DNA of 45,818 nucleotides. It comes from a virus. The DNA lies in IMG/VR virus record IMGVR_UViG_3300042559_000699, positions 1-45,818 of that record; one strand, given 5' to 3'. Below, in pieces: positions 12,943 to 22,009 of the stretch (the first letter of the stretch is position 1; each line of letters starts with the position of its first letter). The position numbers were made by a program, and so were the translations under genes. Under the pieces are notes generated by a model, which saw only the letters and a program-made list of their open reading frames with translations, was not told where the DNA came from and did not search any database.

Positions 12943-14550
12943 ATGGCCTCGCTGGCTCTCACTCCGCATCCTGTCCTCCACGCCCCCACAGAGGATGAAA
13001 TCAAGGCTCTCGTCCAGAAAGTCGGCCAAGAAAAGACCCTTGAGATCCTCCAGATCCGCGAGGACAAGATCGAGGCAGAGAAGCGCGACCCATACAGACA
13101 CGGCTATGAGCCTTGGTACTGGAAAGATGCCGATAGAATTCTTGATCAGAATGATGAGATTCTACTTAGCGGTGGTAACCGCGCGGGGAAGACAGAGTAC
13201 GCGGCGAAAAGGGTAGTCTACACCCTGATCAACAAGCCCAACTCGCGCGTATGGTGCCTCCATACGACCAACCAGTCCAGCATCCAGATGCAACAGAGCG
13301 TTGTCTGGAAGTACCTGCCCGCTGAGTTGAAACAGGCAAAAAAGACAAAGATCACCAACATTGCGTACACTCAGAAGAACGGATTCTCTGAGAACTCATT
13401 TGTTCTGCCCAACGGAAGCCAGTGCTTCTTTATGAATTACGCTCAGGAGCGTACTGTGATCGAAGGTGGCGAAACCGACCTGATCTGGTGCGATGAACTT
13501 GTGCCGCTGGACTGGGTCGAGACGCTTAGGTTCCGTAACATCACCAGAAGGGGCAAACTGATCGTAACCTTCACGCCTGTAACAGGCTACACCAATGTGG
13601 TGAAGGACTACCTTGCTGGGTGCAGGATCGTTGAATCCAGACCAGCCAAGTTGCTGGAGGGAACTAACGCCGTGATCGGGTGCAAGTCTGGCGAGATGCC
13701 TTATATCGCCAAGTGCGTCCGAAGGGGCGCTTACGCGCTTTGGTTTTTCTCCGAGTTCAATCCCTACAACCCTTTCGACCACCTTGCCAAGAGCCTGAAG
13801 GGTAGATCCTCCTACGAGATCAAGATCCGTGCCTATGGCTGGGCCGAGTCGCTTCAGGGCAACCAGTTCCCCAGATTCGGAGATGCCAACATCATCGAGG
13901 CGTCTAAGATTCCTGCCAGTGGAACTAACTATCTAGCAGTAGATCCCGCTGGGGCCAGAAACTGGTTTATGCTCTGGATGCGCGTCACCGAGGACGGAAC
14001 CAGATATGTCTATCGCGAGTGGCCTGACGCGGCCGTAGGGGAATGGGCGCTGGCCTCCGATAAGGCCGATGGGAAGATTGGCCCAGCCCAGACTACCAAC
14101 GCTGGCAGAGGCTTGGATGAGTACAAGGAACTGATCAGGCACCTTGAGGGCGGCGAGAACATCGTGGAGCGCTATGTAGACCCCCGCGCGGGCGCGCAAC
14201 AGGCGGCTGGCCGAGATGGCGGCACCTCTATCATTGACCTGTTCCAGCAAGGGGATGAGCCGATGTACCTGATCCAAGCGGCTGGCATCGCCATTGAGGA
14301 GGGCGTAGGGATGATCAACAACTGGCTGTCGTATGATCCGTCCCAGCCGATTAGTTCAATTAACCAGCCCAAGTTGTACATTTCTGAAAACTGCCAGAAT
14401 CTTATTTTCTGCTTGAAGGAGTGGACTGGGCAAGACGGCCAGAAGGGAGCCTCCAAGGATCCCATCGACTGCCTTCGGTACCTCGCGGTTATGAACCCAG
14501 AGTTTGAGAACAACAACACTTACCAAGCCACTAAACCTTTCTCGTACTAA
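12943..14550 (+). CDS. terL: terminase large subunit
   Basis: This 535-aa packaging motor and nuclease cuts phage DNA and pumps it into the prohead through the portal. The N-terminal ATPase has Walker A G-G-N-R-A-G-K-T (77-84), Walker B L-I-W-C-D-E (180-185) and a T-F-T-P coupling motif (209-212). The C-terminal nuclease begins at about 330 with Y-L-A-V-D-P, where D334 is the likely metal ligand. The true start is 12943, six bases after a CGGAGG Shine-Dalgarno; an upstream in-frame ATG at 12859 lies inside the previous gene. The length is typical for tailed phages. The portal follows after one short gene. Confidence 0.95.
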   Translation: MASLALTPHPVLHAPTEDEIKALVQKVGQEKTLEILQIREDKIEAEKRDPYRHGYEPWYWKDADRILDQNDEILLSGGNRAGKTEYAAKRVVYTLINKPNSRVWCLHTTNQSSIQMQQSVVWKYLPAELKQAKKTKITNIAYTQKNGFSENSFVLPNGSQCFFMNYAQERTVIEGGETDLIWCDELVPLDWVETLRFRNITRRGKLIVTFTPVTGYTNVVKDYLAGCRIVESRPAKLLEGTNAVIGCKSGEMPYIAKCVRRGAYALWFFSEFNPYNPFDHLAKSLKGRSSYEIKIRAYGWAESLQGNQFPRFGDANIIEASKIPASGTNYLAVDPAGARNWFMLWMRVTEDGTRYVYREWPDAAVGEWALASDKADGKIGPAQTTNAGRGLDEYKELIRHLEGGENIVERYVDPRAGAQQAAGRDGGTSIIDLFQQGDEPMYLIQAAGIAIEEGVGMINNWLSYDPSQPISSINQPKLYISENCQNLIFCLKEWTGQDGQKGASKDPIDCLRYLAVMNPEFENNNTYQATKPFSY

Positions 14551-14551
14551 A

Positions 14552-14782
14552 ATGACCTACCCTCCCCTTCTCTCCCGCAAGGCCGCTTCTGAAATGACTG
14601 GCTTGTCCGCGCGGTACTTCGATAGGCTTCGCCTAGACGGAAAACTTTCCACCTACAAAACCCTCGGCGGCCAGCACCGCTTCCACCGAGACGAAATCCT
14701 AAAACATATCAATGAAACCCCTACCTTGGAACACGCCCACGACAGATGCTCTGGCGGCGGCGAAGAAGAGTCCAGATCTTGA
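14552..14782 (+). CDS. MerR/excisionase-like HTH protein, 76 aa
   Basis: This protein is a single winged helix of the MerR/BldC/excisionase type: S-R-K-A-A-S-E-M-T-G-L-S-A-R-Y-F-D-R-L followed by G-K-L-S-T-Y-K-T and the G-G-Q-H-R-F-H-R signature. Such proteins bind DNA as regulators or recombination directionality factors. It sits one base after the terminase stop, and its last 71 bases overlap the start of the portal gene in another frame. With no integrase in the window, excision is unlikely; a late regulatory or packaging role is more plausible. Confidence 0.75.
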   Translation: MTYPPLLSRKAASEMTGLSARYFDRLRLDGKLSTYKTLGGQHRFHRDEILKHINETPTLEHAHDRCSGGGEEESRS

Positions 14783-17153
14783 AACGCTCCTAAAGGAGTA
14801 TAACGAGTCGCTTTATAACGGCTCTTCGCTTGAGCGCCTTGCGGCTCTTGACGATATCCGCTACTGCCGCTGGCACGGCCAGTCGGATGACGGCAAGAAG
14901 CACAGCGATCTCAGGCAGGACGGAAATCCCGCGATGCCGTGGGAAGGCGCGTCCGATGTGCGAGTCCGTCTGGTGGACAGAACCATCAACGACATTAGCG
15001 CACTCCTGATCACCGCGTTCCAGCGCAGTCAGTTGCGCGTAAGCGGGGTCACGCTTGATGATGGCGGCCCTGCCACCGCATCCTCCACATTGATGCGCTG
15101 GATCCTAGAGAACAGGCAGAGCAGGGAACTGTACTCCGAGGCTTACCTTGGCGCCCAGTACGCCCTCACATACGGATGGACTGTATTCCACATCACTTGG
15201 GATCAGGAATCTGCGATCAGACGCCAGAAGATCACTATGGACGATCTGATGGCCATTGAAGAGCAGTACAAGGAACAGGCTCCTGATTCCGTCTTGGCCA
15301 ACCTTACGGAGATGATCCAAAGCGGTTCTAACGATGATTATCTCGCGGCTAACCTTTCTCAGTTCCTGAACAACGCCAGCGTTTCTAAGTGCCGAAAGAT
15401 GGTAGTTGCGCTCAGGGAAAAGGGTGAGGCCGAAATCGAAGAGCCTTACATCATCAGGAACCTTCCGTGCGTTACGGCGCTCAAGCCGTATGACGAGATC
15501 ACCTTCCCGCAGGAAACAACGGATCTCCAGAGAGCAAGAGTCATCTATCGCCGCACATTCCTGACAGAAGTCGAACTGCGAGCGATGGAGGTTAACGATG
15601 GCTGGAACAAGGAATTCATCGAGGCGGCCGCCGCTACATTGGGCAGATCGTCTATGTACAACGACCCCAGCCTTACGCCTGTCACCAATGTTCTTACCAC
15701 CAATGTTTGGCGCGGTAAGAATATGATCGAGATTGTGTATGCCTATGCGCGCCAGATCGGCCCTGACGGCATTCCTGCGATCTACTACACTGTGTTCAGC
15801 CCTCAGGTTGGCACCAAACTGTACGCGAAGCACGAAATTCTGGACTACTACCACGGAAAGTATCCCTTCGTTGGCTACGCTAGAGAAGTCACGCGCCGTC
15901 CGATTATGGAGTCTCGCGGCATCCCTGAAGTGTCCAGAACGGATCAGGATGAGATCAAGGCACAGCACGACTCCCTGCGCGACAGAACGGCAATCGAAAC
16001 CCTTCCCCCGATCAAGGTGGCCAAGCGCATTGGCGCCATCAACAGAATCGGCCCTGCCGTCCAGTTGCCTGTCACGACCAAGGATGACTATACATTCCTC
16101 GACCCACCCGCTGGCAACCCTCAGATCGCGTTCTCGATGATCGAGCGCGTGGAGGCTCAACACGCCGCCTATTACGGCCTTACCTCCAAGTATGTGGAAG
16201 ATGTCAGATCCCAGTTGCTCCAGCAGTCCATCGTGAACGGATGGCTTCATTGCTGGACTGAGATCTACCAGCAGGTCTTCACGCTGGCTTTGCAGTACCT
16301 GACGCCCGAAGAGAAGGTTCGTATCTGTGGTATGGATCTTCCCGCGCGCGCGACTGAGATCCACGGCGGCTTCGACTTCATCGTGAAGTTCGATGTTCGC
16401 GAGGTTGATACCAACCTTGTGATGGAGAAACTGGATGCCATCTCTAAGTTTGCCGTCCCGATGGACGCCTCTGGCGTCATTGACAGGAACAAGTTGGTTA
16501 AGGCGATCCTTGAGACAATCTCTCCTGACGCGGCAAAGGATCTCATCGTTGAGACCGAACAGGCTTCTAACAAGATGTTCAGAGATGTTCAGACCGACAT
16601 CGGCCTTATGCTGTTGGGCAATGCCCCGCAATTGGTCGAAAACGATCCGTCCTCTCAGACCAAACTGCAACTCGCCCAGCAGATCCTACAGCAGAATCCG
16701 AAGGCTCAACAGGCGCTTCAGGGAGACGAGATCTTCCAGCAGTTGTTCCAGCAGTATGTCCAGAACTTGCAGATGTCTCTCCAGCAGGAGCAGAATAAGC
16801 AGGTTGGCAGAACTGGCGTTGCTCCTCAGGGGCCGTCTATGGCCGATCAGGTCAAGGGCGTCATCGAACAGGCCAAGGCGGCAAAGACCGCTAAGGACAA
16901 CGGCCAGACATCAGCCAGAGAAGATGTCGGCCAGCAGGTTGCCGCCCAGAGAGGTCAGGAGATGCAGGGCAAGGTTCAGGCTCAGGCTCAAGGCGACCAG
17001 ATGCGCCAGATGGTTATGGAACTGATGTCTCAGGGCGCTTCAGAAGAAGAAGCGATCCAGATGATCCAGCAACAGATGCAGGGCGGCGGCCAGCCTCAGC
17101 AAGGCCAGATGCCACCCGAACAGCAAATGCCTCCTGAAGGTATGCCCCAGTGA
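14712..17153 (+). CDS. portal protein
   Basis: This 813-aa protein forms the ring at the head vertex through which DNA enters and leaves. The stretch around residues 65-95 (N-P-A-M-P-W-E-G-A-S-D-V-R-V-R) is a familiar portal motif in podovirus-like phages, and position (after terminase, before scaffold) and length agree. Residues from about 640 to the end are rich in Gln, Met and Pro and probably disordered or coiled (M-P-P-E-Q-Q-M-P-P-E). The start at 14712 overlaps the upstream HTH gene by 71 bases; I see no alternative ATG before conserved portal sequence. Confidence 0.9.
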   Translation: MKPLPWNTPTTDALAAAKKSPDLETLLKEYNESLYNGSSLERLAALDDIRYCRWHGQSDDGKKHSDLRQDGNPAMPWEGASDVRVRLVDRTINDISALLITAFQRSQLRVSGVTLDDGGPATASSTLMRWILENRQSRELYSEAYLGAQYALTYGWTVFHITWDQESAIRRQKITMDDLMAIEEQYKEQAPDSVLANLTEMIQSGSNDDYLAANLSQFLNNASVSKCRKMVVALREKGEAEIEEPYIIRNLPCVTALKPYDEITFPQETTDLQRARVIYRRTFLTEVELRAMEVNDGWNKEFIEAAAATLGRSSMYNDPSLTPVTNVLTTNVWRGKNMIEIVYAYARQIGPDGIPAIYYTVFSPQVGTKLYAKHEILDYYHGKYPFVGYAREVTRRPIMESRGIPEVSRTDQDEIKAQHDSLRDRTAIETLPPIKVAKRIGAINRIGPAVQLPVTTKDDYTFLDPPAGNPQIAFSMIERVEAQHAAYYGLTSKYVEDVRSQLLQQSIVNGWLHCWTEIYQQVFTLALQYLTPEEKVRICGMDLPARATEIHGGFDFIVKFDVREVDTNLVMEKLDAISKFAVPMDASGVIDRNKLVKAILETISPDAAKDLIVETEQASNKMFRDVQTDIGLMLLGNAPQLVENDPSSQTKLQLAQQILQQNPKAQQALQGDEIFQQLFQQYVQNLQMSLQQEQNKQVGRTGVAPQGPSMADQVKGVIEQAKAAKTAKDNGQTSAREDVGQQVAAQRGQEMQGKVQAQAQGDQMRQMVMELMSQGASEEEAIQMIQQQMQGGGQPQQGQMPPEQQMPPEGMPQ

Positions 17154-17413
17154 GCAATAACCTAGATTTCAAGGCCACAGAGGAAACCCTTCGCAAGTTG
17201 GGTTTCAAAGGCACCAACGAGGCGTTTGACGCGGTTATCGCGTTGCTCGATACCTTCATCTCAATCGAGACTGTTTCCGCAATCGGATCGGAACTATCCA
17301 GCGAGAAGCGTCACCACCAGTGCGGAAGGGTCGAGGCGCTAATCGACTACAAGGCTTACCTGATCGATGCCAGAACACAGGCGATCAGGAAGAACGCTCC
17401 TGATGTGGTATGA
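17150..17413 (+). CDS. small protein after portal, 87 aa (GTG start)
   Basis: The GTG start overlaps the portal TGA (GTGA). The product is a small helical protein (E-A-F-D-A-V-I-A-L-L-D-T-F-I-S, then R-V-E-A-L-I-D-Y-K-A-Y-L). Small helical proteins at this position are common in podovirus-like phages, but I cannot name a function. A hairpin-like inverted repeat and a promoter follow its stop codon. Confidence 0.65.
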   Translation: MSNNLDFKATEETLRKLGFKGTNEAFDAVIALLDTFISIETVSAIGSELSSEKRHHQCGRVEALIDYKAYLIDARTQAIRKNAPDVV

Positions 17414-17418
17414 TCCTT

Positions 17419-17441
17419 GGCAAATCTTGTACAAGTTTGCC
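17419..17441. repeat. inverted repeat between two direct repeats
   Basis: GGCAAA-T-CTTGTACAAG-TTTGCC (17419-17441) contains a perfect 10-base palindrome (17426-17435). The outer arms GGCAAA/TTTGCC also pair, with one bulged T. GATCCTTG flanks it on both sides (17412-17419 and 17442-17449). It could be an operator for the promoter 28 bases downstream or an RNA hairpin after the portal unit. Confidence 0.5.
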
Positions 17442-17468
17442 GATCCTTGCATCGCGCTGGTCACCCTG

Positions 17469-17497
17469 TTGACCTGTCCAAACAATTGGGCCTAACT
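17469..17497 (+). promoter_or_regulatory. possible late promoter before scaffold/capsid genes
   Basis: TTGACC (17469-17474), 17 bases, CTAACT (17492-17497). It lacks the TCACCC motif of the early class. It lies in the only sizeable late-region gap (17414-17555), upstream of the scaffold and capsid genes, where extra transcription would be useful. Confidence 0.5.
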
Positions 17498-17555
17498 GGC
17501 CTTGGTTCTGAGATCCACAAAACTCTGTCGGACTTCTTACAAGTCCTTAAATTGT

Positions 17556-18560
17556 ATGCCCAACGCTAATAAAAACAGTACCGCTGAAAACGCGGAGCCG
17601 CAGGTGGACACCAGCCCCCTGTCGTTAGAAGGACTCGCGTCCTTCATCGAGACATCCTCGCTTTCTGGTGGAGCGCGGACGGATGCTACCGAATCCGATA
17701 CGCAGTCGGTGGAAGACCAGCCAAGACAACTCGACGACCCTCTGGCAGAGGGAATCCAGTCGTCCGTTGGCATTGATAACAGATCGTCAAAGAACTCGGC
17801 AGAGAATGTCGCAGGTAATGACGAGGATGAGGGAAATGGTATCCCTAGCCACATCCAGAAGCGGATCGATAAGATCACAGCCAAGCGCCGCGAGGCCGAG
17901 GCTGAGGCCGAAAGACTCCGTGCTGAACTGGAAGAGGTTAAGACGAAGAGCGCTGAACCAGTCGTCCCGCGCAGTAAGAATCCGTTTGGGAATGTCCTGA
18001 ACGAGGCCGAACTGCAAAAGAAACTGGAACAGGCCCGACAGATCAGAGACTGGTGCGAAGAGAATCCCTATGGTGGCGAAGTCCCCAAGGGCGATGGTAC
18101 AGTCATCCATATGGACGAATCCGAAGTCCGTAAGATGAAGATCAACGCCCTGAAAGACATCGAGACCAACATTCCCGCTCAGGCTCAGTTCATTCAGGCC
18201 CGCCGCCACTTCGATCCCATCGCGGAAAAAGAATATCCGTGGTGGCAGAAAAAGGATACGAAGGAGTACAACACCGCCATTGCGCTCCTTAAGAACTTCC
18301 CCGAACTTGGCGCCTTCCCTGACTACAAATTGGTTATCGGAGACTTTGTCTATGGTATGACCAATCGTCAGATGAGGCAGGTCAAGGAATCCTCGGCTCC
18401 TATCCAGCGCCGTCCTCAATATCAGCCCGCTCGCCCCTCCATTAGCCCATCGGCATCAAACCAAAATACGAATGCCACGGAAATGGAGAAAAGGTTTATT
18501 AAGAGTGGTTCCAGAGATGATCTCGCGTCCCTAATTGAGGCTAGGTTAAAGTCTCGTTAA
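17556..18560 (+). CDS. scaffolding protein (putative)
   Basis: This is a 334-aa acidic protein with a long low-complexity N-terminus rich in Ser, Thr, Asn and Glu (1-100) and a predicted coiled coil at about 105-140 (I-Q-K-R-I-D-K-I-T-A-K-R-R-E-A-E). Helical, proline-containing sequence follows. Composition, coiled coil and location directly before the capsid gene are typical of scaffold proteins that shape the prohead and are absent from the mature particle. The start at 17556 is the first ATG after the promoter; an upstream in-frame ATG at 17502 would lie at the transcription start. Confidence 0.7.
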   Translation: MPNANKNSTAENAEPQVDTSPLSLEGLASFIETSSLSGGARTDATESDTQSVEDQPRQLDDPLAEGIQSSVGIDNRSSKNSAENVAGNDEDEGNGIPSHIQKRIDKITAKRREAEAEAERLRAELEEVKTKSAEPVVPRSKNPFGNVLNEAELQKKLEQARQIRDWCEENPYGGEVPKGDGTVIHMDESEVRKMKINALKDIETNIPAQAQFIQARRHFDPIAEKEYPWWQKKDTKEYNTAIALLKNFPELGAFPDYKLVIGDFVYGMTNRQMRQVKESSAPIQRRPQYQPARPSISPSASNQNTNATEMEKRFIKSGSRDDLASLIEARLKSR

Positions 18561-18589
18561 TCCAAAACCGCCGCAAGGCACCAAATACT

Positions 18590-19759
18590 ATGGCAAGACT
18601 GTTTGAAAGAGATCTTCAGGGCTACAACGCCGCCAATGAAGCCAACCGAGTGGGTCGCCGCGAGGATATCGCGGATATGATCACGCTTGTCGAGGCGAAG
18701 GACACCCCCTTCACCACGATGGCTCGCAAGGGCGCTGAACCCTCCAACACCCTGTTCCAGTGGCAGGTCGATAAGAACCCCGACCCCCGCGTTCAGCCTG
18801 TCATTGACGGCACGGACGAATCCACGACTGGTGACACCGCTGGTGGCGCCAAGATGGAGCAGTTCACCATCGGCTACCGCGCTACGCTGGCCGCCTACCC
18901 GCAGATCTTCCGCAGAAAGTTCCGCGTCTCCAAGTTGACCGAATCCAATATGGTTCGTCTCGCTGGTACGCCCTCGGAACGCTCGCGCCAGATGGCGAAG
19001 GCGATGCTCGCGATCAAGCGCGATGTCGAAGTGGCTCTCACCTCGTCCCAGACCGCTCAGGCTGACAACGGCTCCGTTGGCTACCGCACCCGCGCTCTGG
19101 ATTCGTGGACAAAGACCCAGTGGGAAAAGGACGCCACCCTCCCTGTCCCCGACCAGTATTGCACCCCTGCCGAAAACATCATCGCGGCCTCGGCCACGAA
19201 GACCATCGGCGGTACCAGCCGTACTGTCGCCAACGCGAACACCTGCGCTAATGCCGCCGCGCTCAACGAATCCCACTGTCAGGATATGCTGACCGCCCTG
19301 TACAAGCAGATCGGCCAGAACCGCACTTGGGACGCTCTCGTTGCCGTGAACCTGAAGCGCGCGTTCTCCAACCTCGTCTACACGACCCCGAATGGCGGCC
19401 AGATGTCGTCCTCCCCGATCCGCACGATGCGTGAGGGTGGTGAAACGACCTACAGCCAGTACATCGATGTCTTCCAAGGCGACTTCGGTCAGATCAACCT
19501 CCATATCTCCAACTGGCTTGGCGATATCGACCAGCGTCCGACTGTGAACGGCTCTGATAACCCTGACTTCGGTGAATTCACGCCGAACCTCAACAAGGGC
19601 TTCATCATTCCGTTCGAACACACGGAGATCCGCTACGGCGGCAACATCGCCGAAGTCATCGAACTGACTGACAACGGCGGCGGCCCTGCCAACGCTATCG
19701 AGATGGTTCTGGGTCTTTGCATCCATAACCCGCTCGCCTTCGGCAAGTTCGACCTCTAA
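18590..19759 (+). CDS. major capsid protein, SU10-type HK97 fold
   Basis: This 389-aa protein forms the icosahedral shell. The N-terminal stretch (I-A-D-M-I-T-L-V-E-A-K-D-T-P-F, then N-T-L-F-Q-W-Q-V-D) matches the pattern of SU10-like capsid proteins (DUF5309 group), which have the HK97 fold. The region near residues 90-120 (Y-R-A-T-L-A-A-Y-P-Q-I-F-R) and the C-terminal beta part (E-H-T-E-I-R-Y-G-G-N) also fit. Location after the scaffold and before the connector genes agrees. A weak AAGG lies about 16 bases upstream of the ATG. Its codons look optimised, as expected for the most abundant virion protein. Confidence 0.85.
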   Translation: MARLFERDLQGYNAANEANRVGRREDIADMITLVEAKDTPFTTMARKGAEPSNTLFQWQVDKNPDPRVQPVIDGTDESTTGDTAGGAKMEQFTIGYRATLAAYPQIFRRKFRVSKLTESNMVRLAGTPSERSRQMAKAMLAIKRDVEVALTSSQTAQADNGSVGYRTRALDSWTKTQWEKDATLPVPDQYCTPAENIIAASATKTIGGTSRTVANANTCANAAALNESHCQDMLTALYKQIGQNRTWDALVAVNLKRAFSNLVYTTPNGGQMSSSPIRTMREGGETTYSQYIDVFQGDFGQINLHISNWLGDIDQRPTVNGSDNPDFGEFTPNLNKGFIIPFEHTEIRYGGNIAEVIELTDNGGGPANAIEMVLGLCIHNPLAFGKFDL

Positions 19760-19770
19760 TCCGCGTAACA

Positions 19771-20136
19771 GTGGACATCTCCCGCCAGATCTCGGAAGCA
19801 GTACCTGAGGAACTCCTAAAGGATTTCCACAGGGAGATCCGAACTGGTTGGGAGATGCAGAAGGTCAGAACTCAGCACAACCTCAAGTGGGCGGCGAAAG
19901 CCAACCACAAAGGGGTAGATAAGACTGTGGATGGGATCGGGCAACTTATTGCCCGCATCCCTCCAGAGTCTTACCACTTTTGGGGACAGCACTTCGGCAC
20001 ATATGACTGTTGGAAGGACAAAGGGTTTCTCAGGGAGTTCCTGAAAGACAACCCTGAGTGTATGGTCAATACCGCCAAGAAGAGCCAAATCCTCGTAGAC
20101 AATAAGATCACTGATAGTAGCGGAAAGCCCCTGTGA
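19771..20136 (+). CDS. uncharacterised virion-region protein, 121 aa (GTG start)
   Basis: I do not recognise this protein. It starts with GTG at 19771, eleven bases after the capsid stop. The sequence is soluble, helical and basic at the N-terminus (E-L-L-K-D-F-H-R-E-I-R-T-G-W-E-M), with W-G-Q-H-F-G-T-Y-D-C-W in the middle. It could be a head-completion protein by position. Its stop overlaps the next GTG (GTGA). Confidence 0.65.
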   Translation: MDISRQISEAVPEELLKDFHREIRTGWEMQKVRTQHNLKWAAKANHKGVDKTVDGIGQLIARIPPESYHFWGQHFGTYDCWKDKGFLREFLKDNPECMVNTAKKSQILVDNKITDSSGKPL

Positions 20137-20909
20137 GGACTGCCGACTTCAGCACGATCTTGTTCGATGCGGTCAACCTTTGCGGGTATGACCTTTCGAA
20201 CATTACAGAACAGCAATTCCGCACAGTGCGGCAATTCGCTAATCAGCGCCTCAGGGTCGCTTGGGAGTCGTATCCGTGGTTCTCCCTTACCAGATACGCA
20301 GAAGTGGCCGTGGTAGAGAATACTACTACTGGCCTAAGAACAGTAGCCGTTCCCTCTCTTTCTGGAGAGGTAGTCGGGGTTTACACGATGAACCCCCTTA
20401 CGACAACACAGTCCGTGTATGTGTCGTATGCTCTAACTGAGATCAACAATGTGGAGACTATCATCGTCAACACTCCGATCTCCAAGGTGTGGGTAGAGTA
20501 CAGAATTAAAAGACCTGAATTGTTTGGAGATGTCTGGAACGCCGCAGTAACCTACCGCGCGGGCGCTCAGGTGTACTTCGATTCACAGTCTGGGGAGCCT
20601 AGCCTTATGCCTACCGCTGGGTATGCCCATACGGCCAATTTTTATACCACCTCTTCCACGCTTCCAGTCGGCACTAAGCCGCGCTGGACTGGCGGCGGCG
20701 ACACAAGATGGGTGATCGTCCCGATCCCATATATGTTCGCGTCCTATATCAGCCGCGCCGTCTACGCTGACTTCCTTAGATCTGAACAGCAGTACGAAGA
20801 CGCTGGCAAGGCCGACATCGATGCCGCCGCGATCCTTGAGCAGGAGTACGACAAGGAACTTCGCCAGCAGGGCCAGATCAGACGGATCAACTTTATCGAC
20901 ACTTACTAA
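20133..20909 (+). CDS. head-tail connector/adaptor-like protein, 258 aa
   Basis: The GTG start is translationally coupled (GTGA). The N-terminal helical part (residues 1-50, F-S-T-I-L-F-D-A-V-N-L-C-G-Y) and the C-terminal helices (Y-A-D-F-L-R-S-E-Q-Q-Y-E-D-A) resemble podovirus connector proteins that sit between portal and tail. Position before the tail proteins agrees. Residues about 130-190 look inserted: W-N-A-A-V-T-Y-R-A-G-A-Q-V-Y-F has the look of a small carbohydrate-binding module of the chitin-binding type. The connector call rests mainly on context. Confidence 0.6.
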   Translation: MRTADFSTILFDAVNLCGYDLSNITEQQFRTVRQFANQRLRVAWESYPWFSLTRYAEVAVVENTTTGLRTVAVPSLSGEVVGVYTMNPLTTTQSVYVSYALTEINNVETIIVNTPISKVWVEYRIKRPELFGDVWNAAVTYRAGAQVYFDSQSGEPSLMPTAGYAHTANFYTTSSTLPVGTKPRWTGGGDTRWVIVPIPYMFASYISRAVYADFLRSEQQYEDAGKADIDAAAILEQEYDKELRQQGQIRRINFIDTY

Positions 20910-20910
20910 T

Positions 20911-21210
20911 ATGAGCAAAATCGAATACCAAGGCCCATTCATTAAAGGATATGTCCACGCGGATGTTTCCGTTGGCACATCGGCCGCTGAGTTCCTCCCC
21001 ATTGCCCCCGCTGGCACTCGCCGCGTTGCTCTGGTCATCCAGAACACATCTACCACGGCAACCATTCAGGCCATTCTTGCAAACTCTGGTTCCGTTGGGA
21101 TTCGGATTGCTCCGCTTGGTAGCATCACTCAGGAGAACTACAACGGCCCTGTCCGTCTGATCTCTTCTGCCGCCGCTACACCTGTCCACATTGCTTACGC
21201 CAATTCCTGA
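20911..21210 (+). CDS. small beta-rich virion protein, 99 aa
   Basis: This is a short, probably all-beta protein (A-L-V-I-Q-N-T-S-T-T-A-T-I-Q, then G-I-R-I-A-P-L-G-S-I-T) without charged helices. The pattern of a strand, N-T-S/T and a short strand is common in small capsid-decoration or tail-associated proteins. The start at 20911 follows the upstream stop by one base, and it overlaps the next gene by one base. Function is inferred only from composition and place. Confidence 0.65.
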   Translation: MSKIEYQGPFIKGYVHADVSVGTSAAEFLPIAPAGTRRVALVIQNTSTTATIQAILANSGSVGIRIAPLGSITQENYNGPVRLISSAAATPVHIAYANS

Positions 21211-22001
21211 TGAGCATCACGATCTCAGGCGGTGGCGTAGCAGGGATCACAGTTGAAACTGATCCTACCGCGCTGAAACTTACAGGCGGTACGCTGTCTG
21301 GCAAGTTGTTTACTTCTCCAACTTCTGGTGTTGCTGGTTTTAATATTGGCACTGGAGGAACTGATGCTGGAAGCACAACTGCTGGCGATATGTGGATTGC
21401 TACTGGTGGTGCTACCCTTAATTTCCGTGATGGACTTGGTGCTTGGAGACAATGCCTTAATACCAATACTGCTGGAATAATCCAGACCACCTCTACCGCC
21501 CCCGCCCTTAGAGTCACCCAGATGGGAAATGGTGAGGCATTCCGTGTTGAAGATAGCACAACCCCAGACACTACTGCCTTTGTAATCAGCAATAACGGCA
21601 AGGTTGGCATTGGTGTTGCTCCTGATTCGTCCGCTTGCCTTCGCGTTGACAACACAGGGATTAAATTTGCAGATGGAAGCACTCAAACTACATCTTACTC
21701 GCAAGAGAATCAGCAATCTCTTGCGGATTCAATCTGGCTCGCTCACAACTTCCGCAACTGCTCACTTTCTGGAAGTTACGACAGTTTGTCCAATCGTACG
21801 ACTATTAACTATTCTCATCCAGTTGCAGAAGCGTTGATCAACAACTATAGCGCGGACATTGAGATCCTTAACACAGGGAACGGATATCCTATTCAGTTAA
21901 TAGGTACTGGATTTATAGAGGTTAATGGCGATCAGACAGGCGTCCCACTTCTTCTTAGAATGCGCGGCATTACTCTCACTGGTGGCGAGTTTACCTTGTA
22001 A
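21210..22001 (+). CDS. tail fibre-like protein, 263 aa
   Basis: The low-complexity Gly/Thr/Ser repeats and the motif V-G-I-G-V-A-P-D-S followed by G-I-K-F-A-D-G-S-T-Q-T-T-S (about residues 131-162) are typical of phage tail-fibre shafts that end in a receptor-binding or chaperone part. There is no intramolecular chaperone peptidase, so the C-terminal 95 residues are the likely tip. Local GC is clearly lower than in the neighbours, consistent with recent exchange. It probably contributes to host recognition. Confidence 0.75.
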   Translation: MSITISGGGVAGITVETDPTALKLTGGTLSGKLFTSPTSGVAGFNIGTGGTDAGSTTAGDMWIATGGATLNFRDGLGAWRQCLNTNTAGIIQTTSTAPALRVTQMGNGEAFRVEDSTTPDTTAFVISNNGKVGIGVAPDSSACLRVDNTGIKFADGSTQTTSYSQENQQSLADSIWLAHNFRNCSLSGSYDSLSNRTTINYSHPVAEALINNYSADIEILNTGNGYPIQLIGTGFIEVNGDQTGVPLLLRMRGITLTGGEFTL

Positions 22002-22009
22002 AATGCCTT

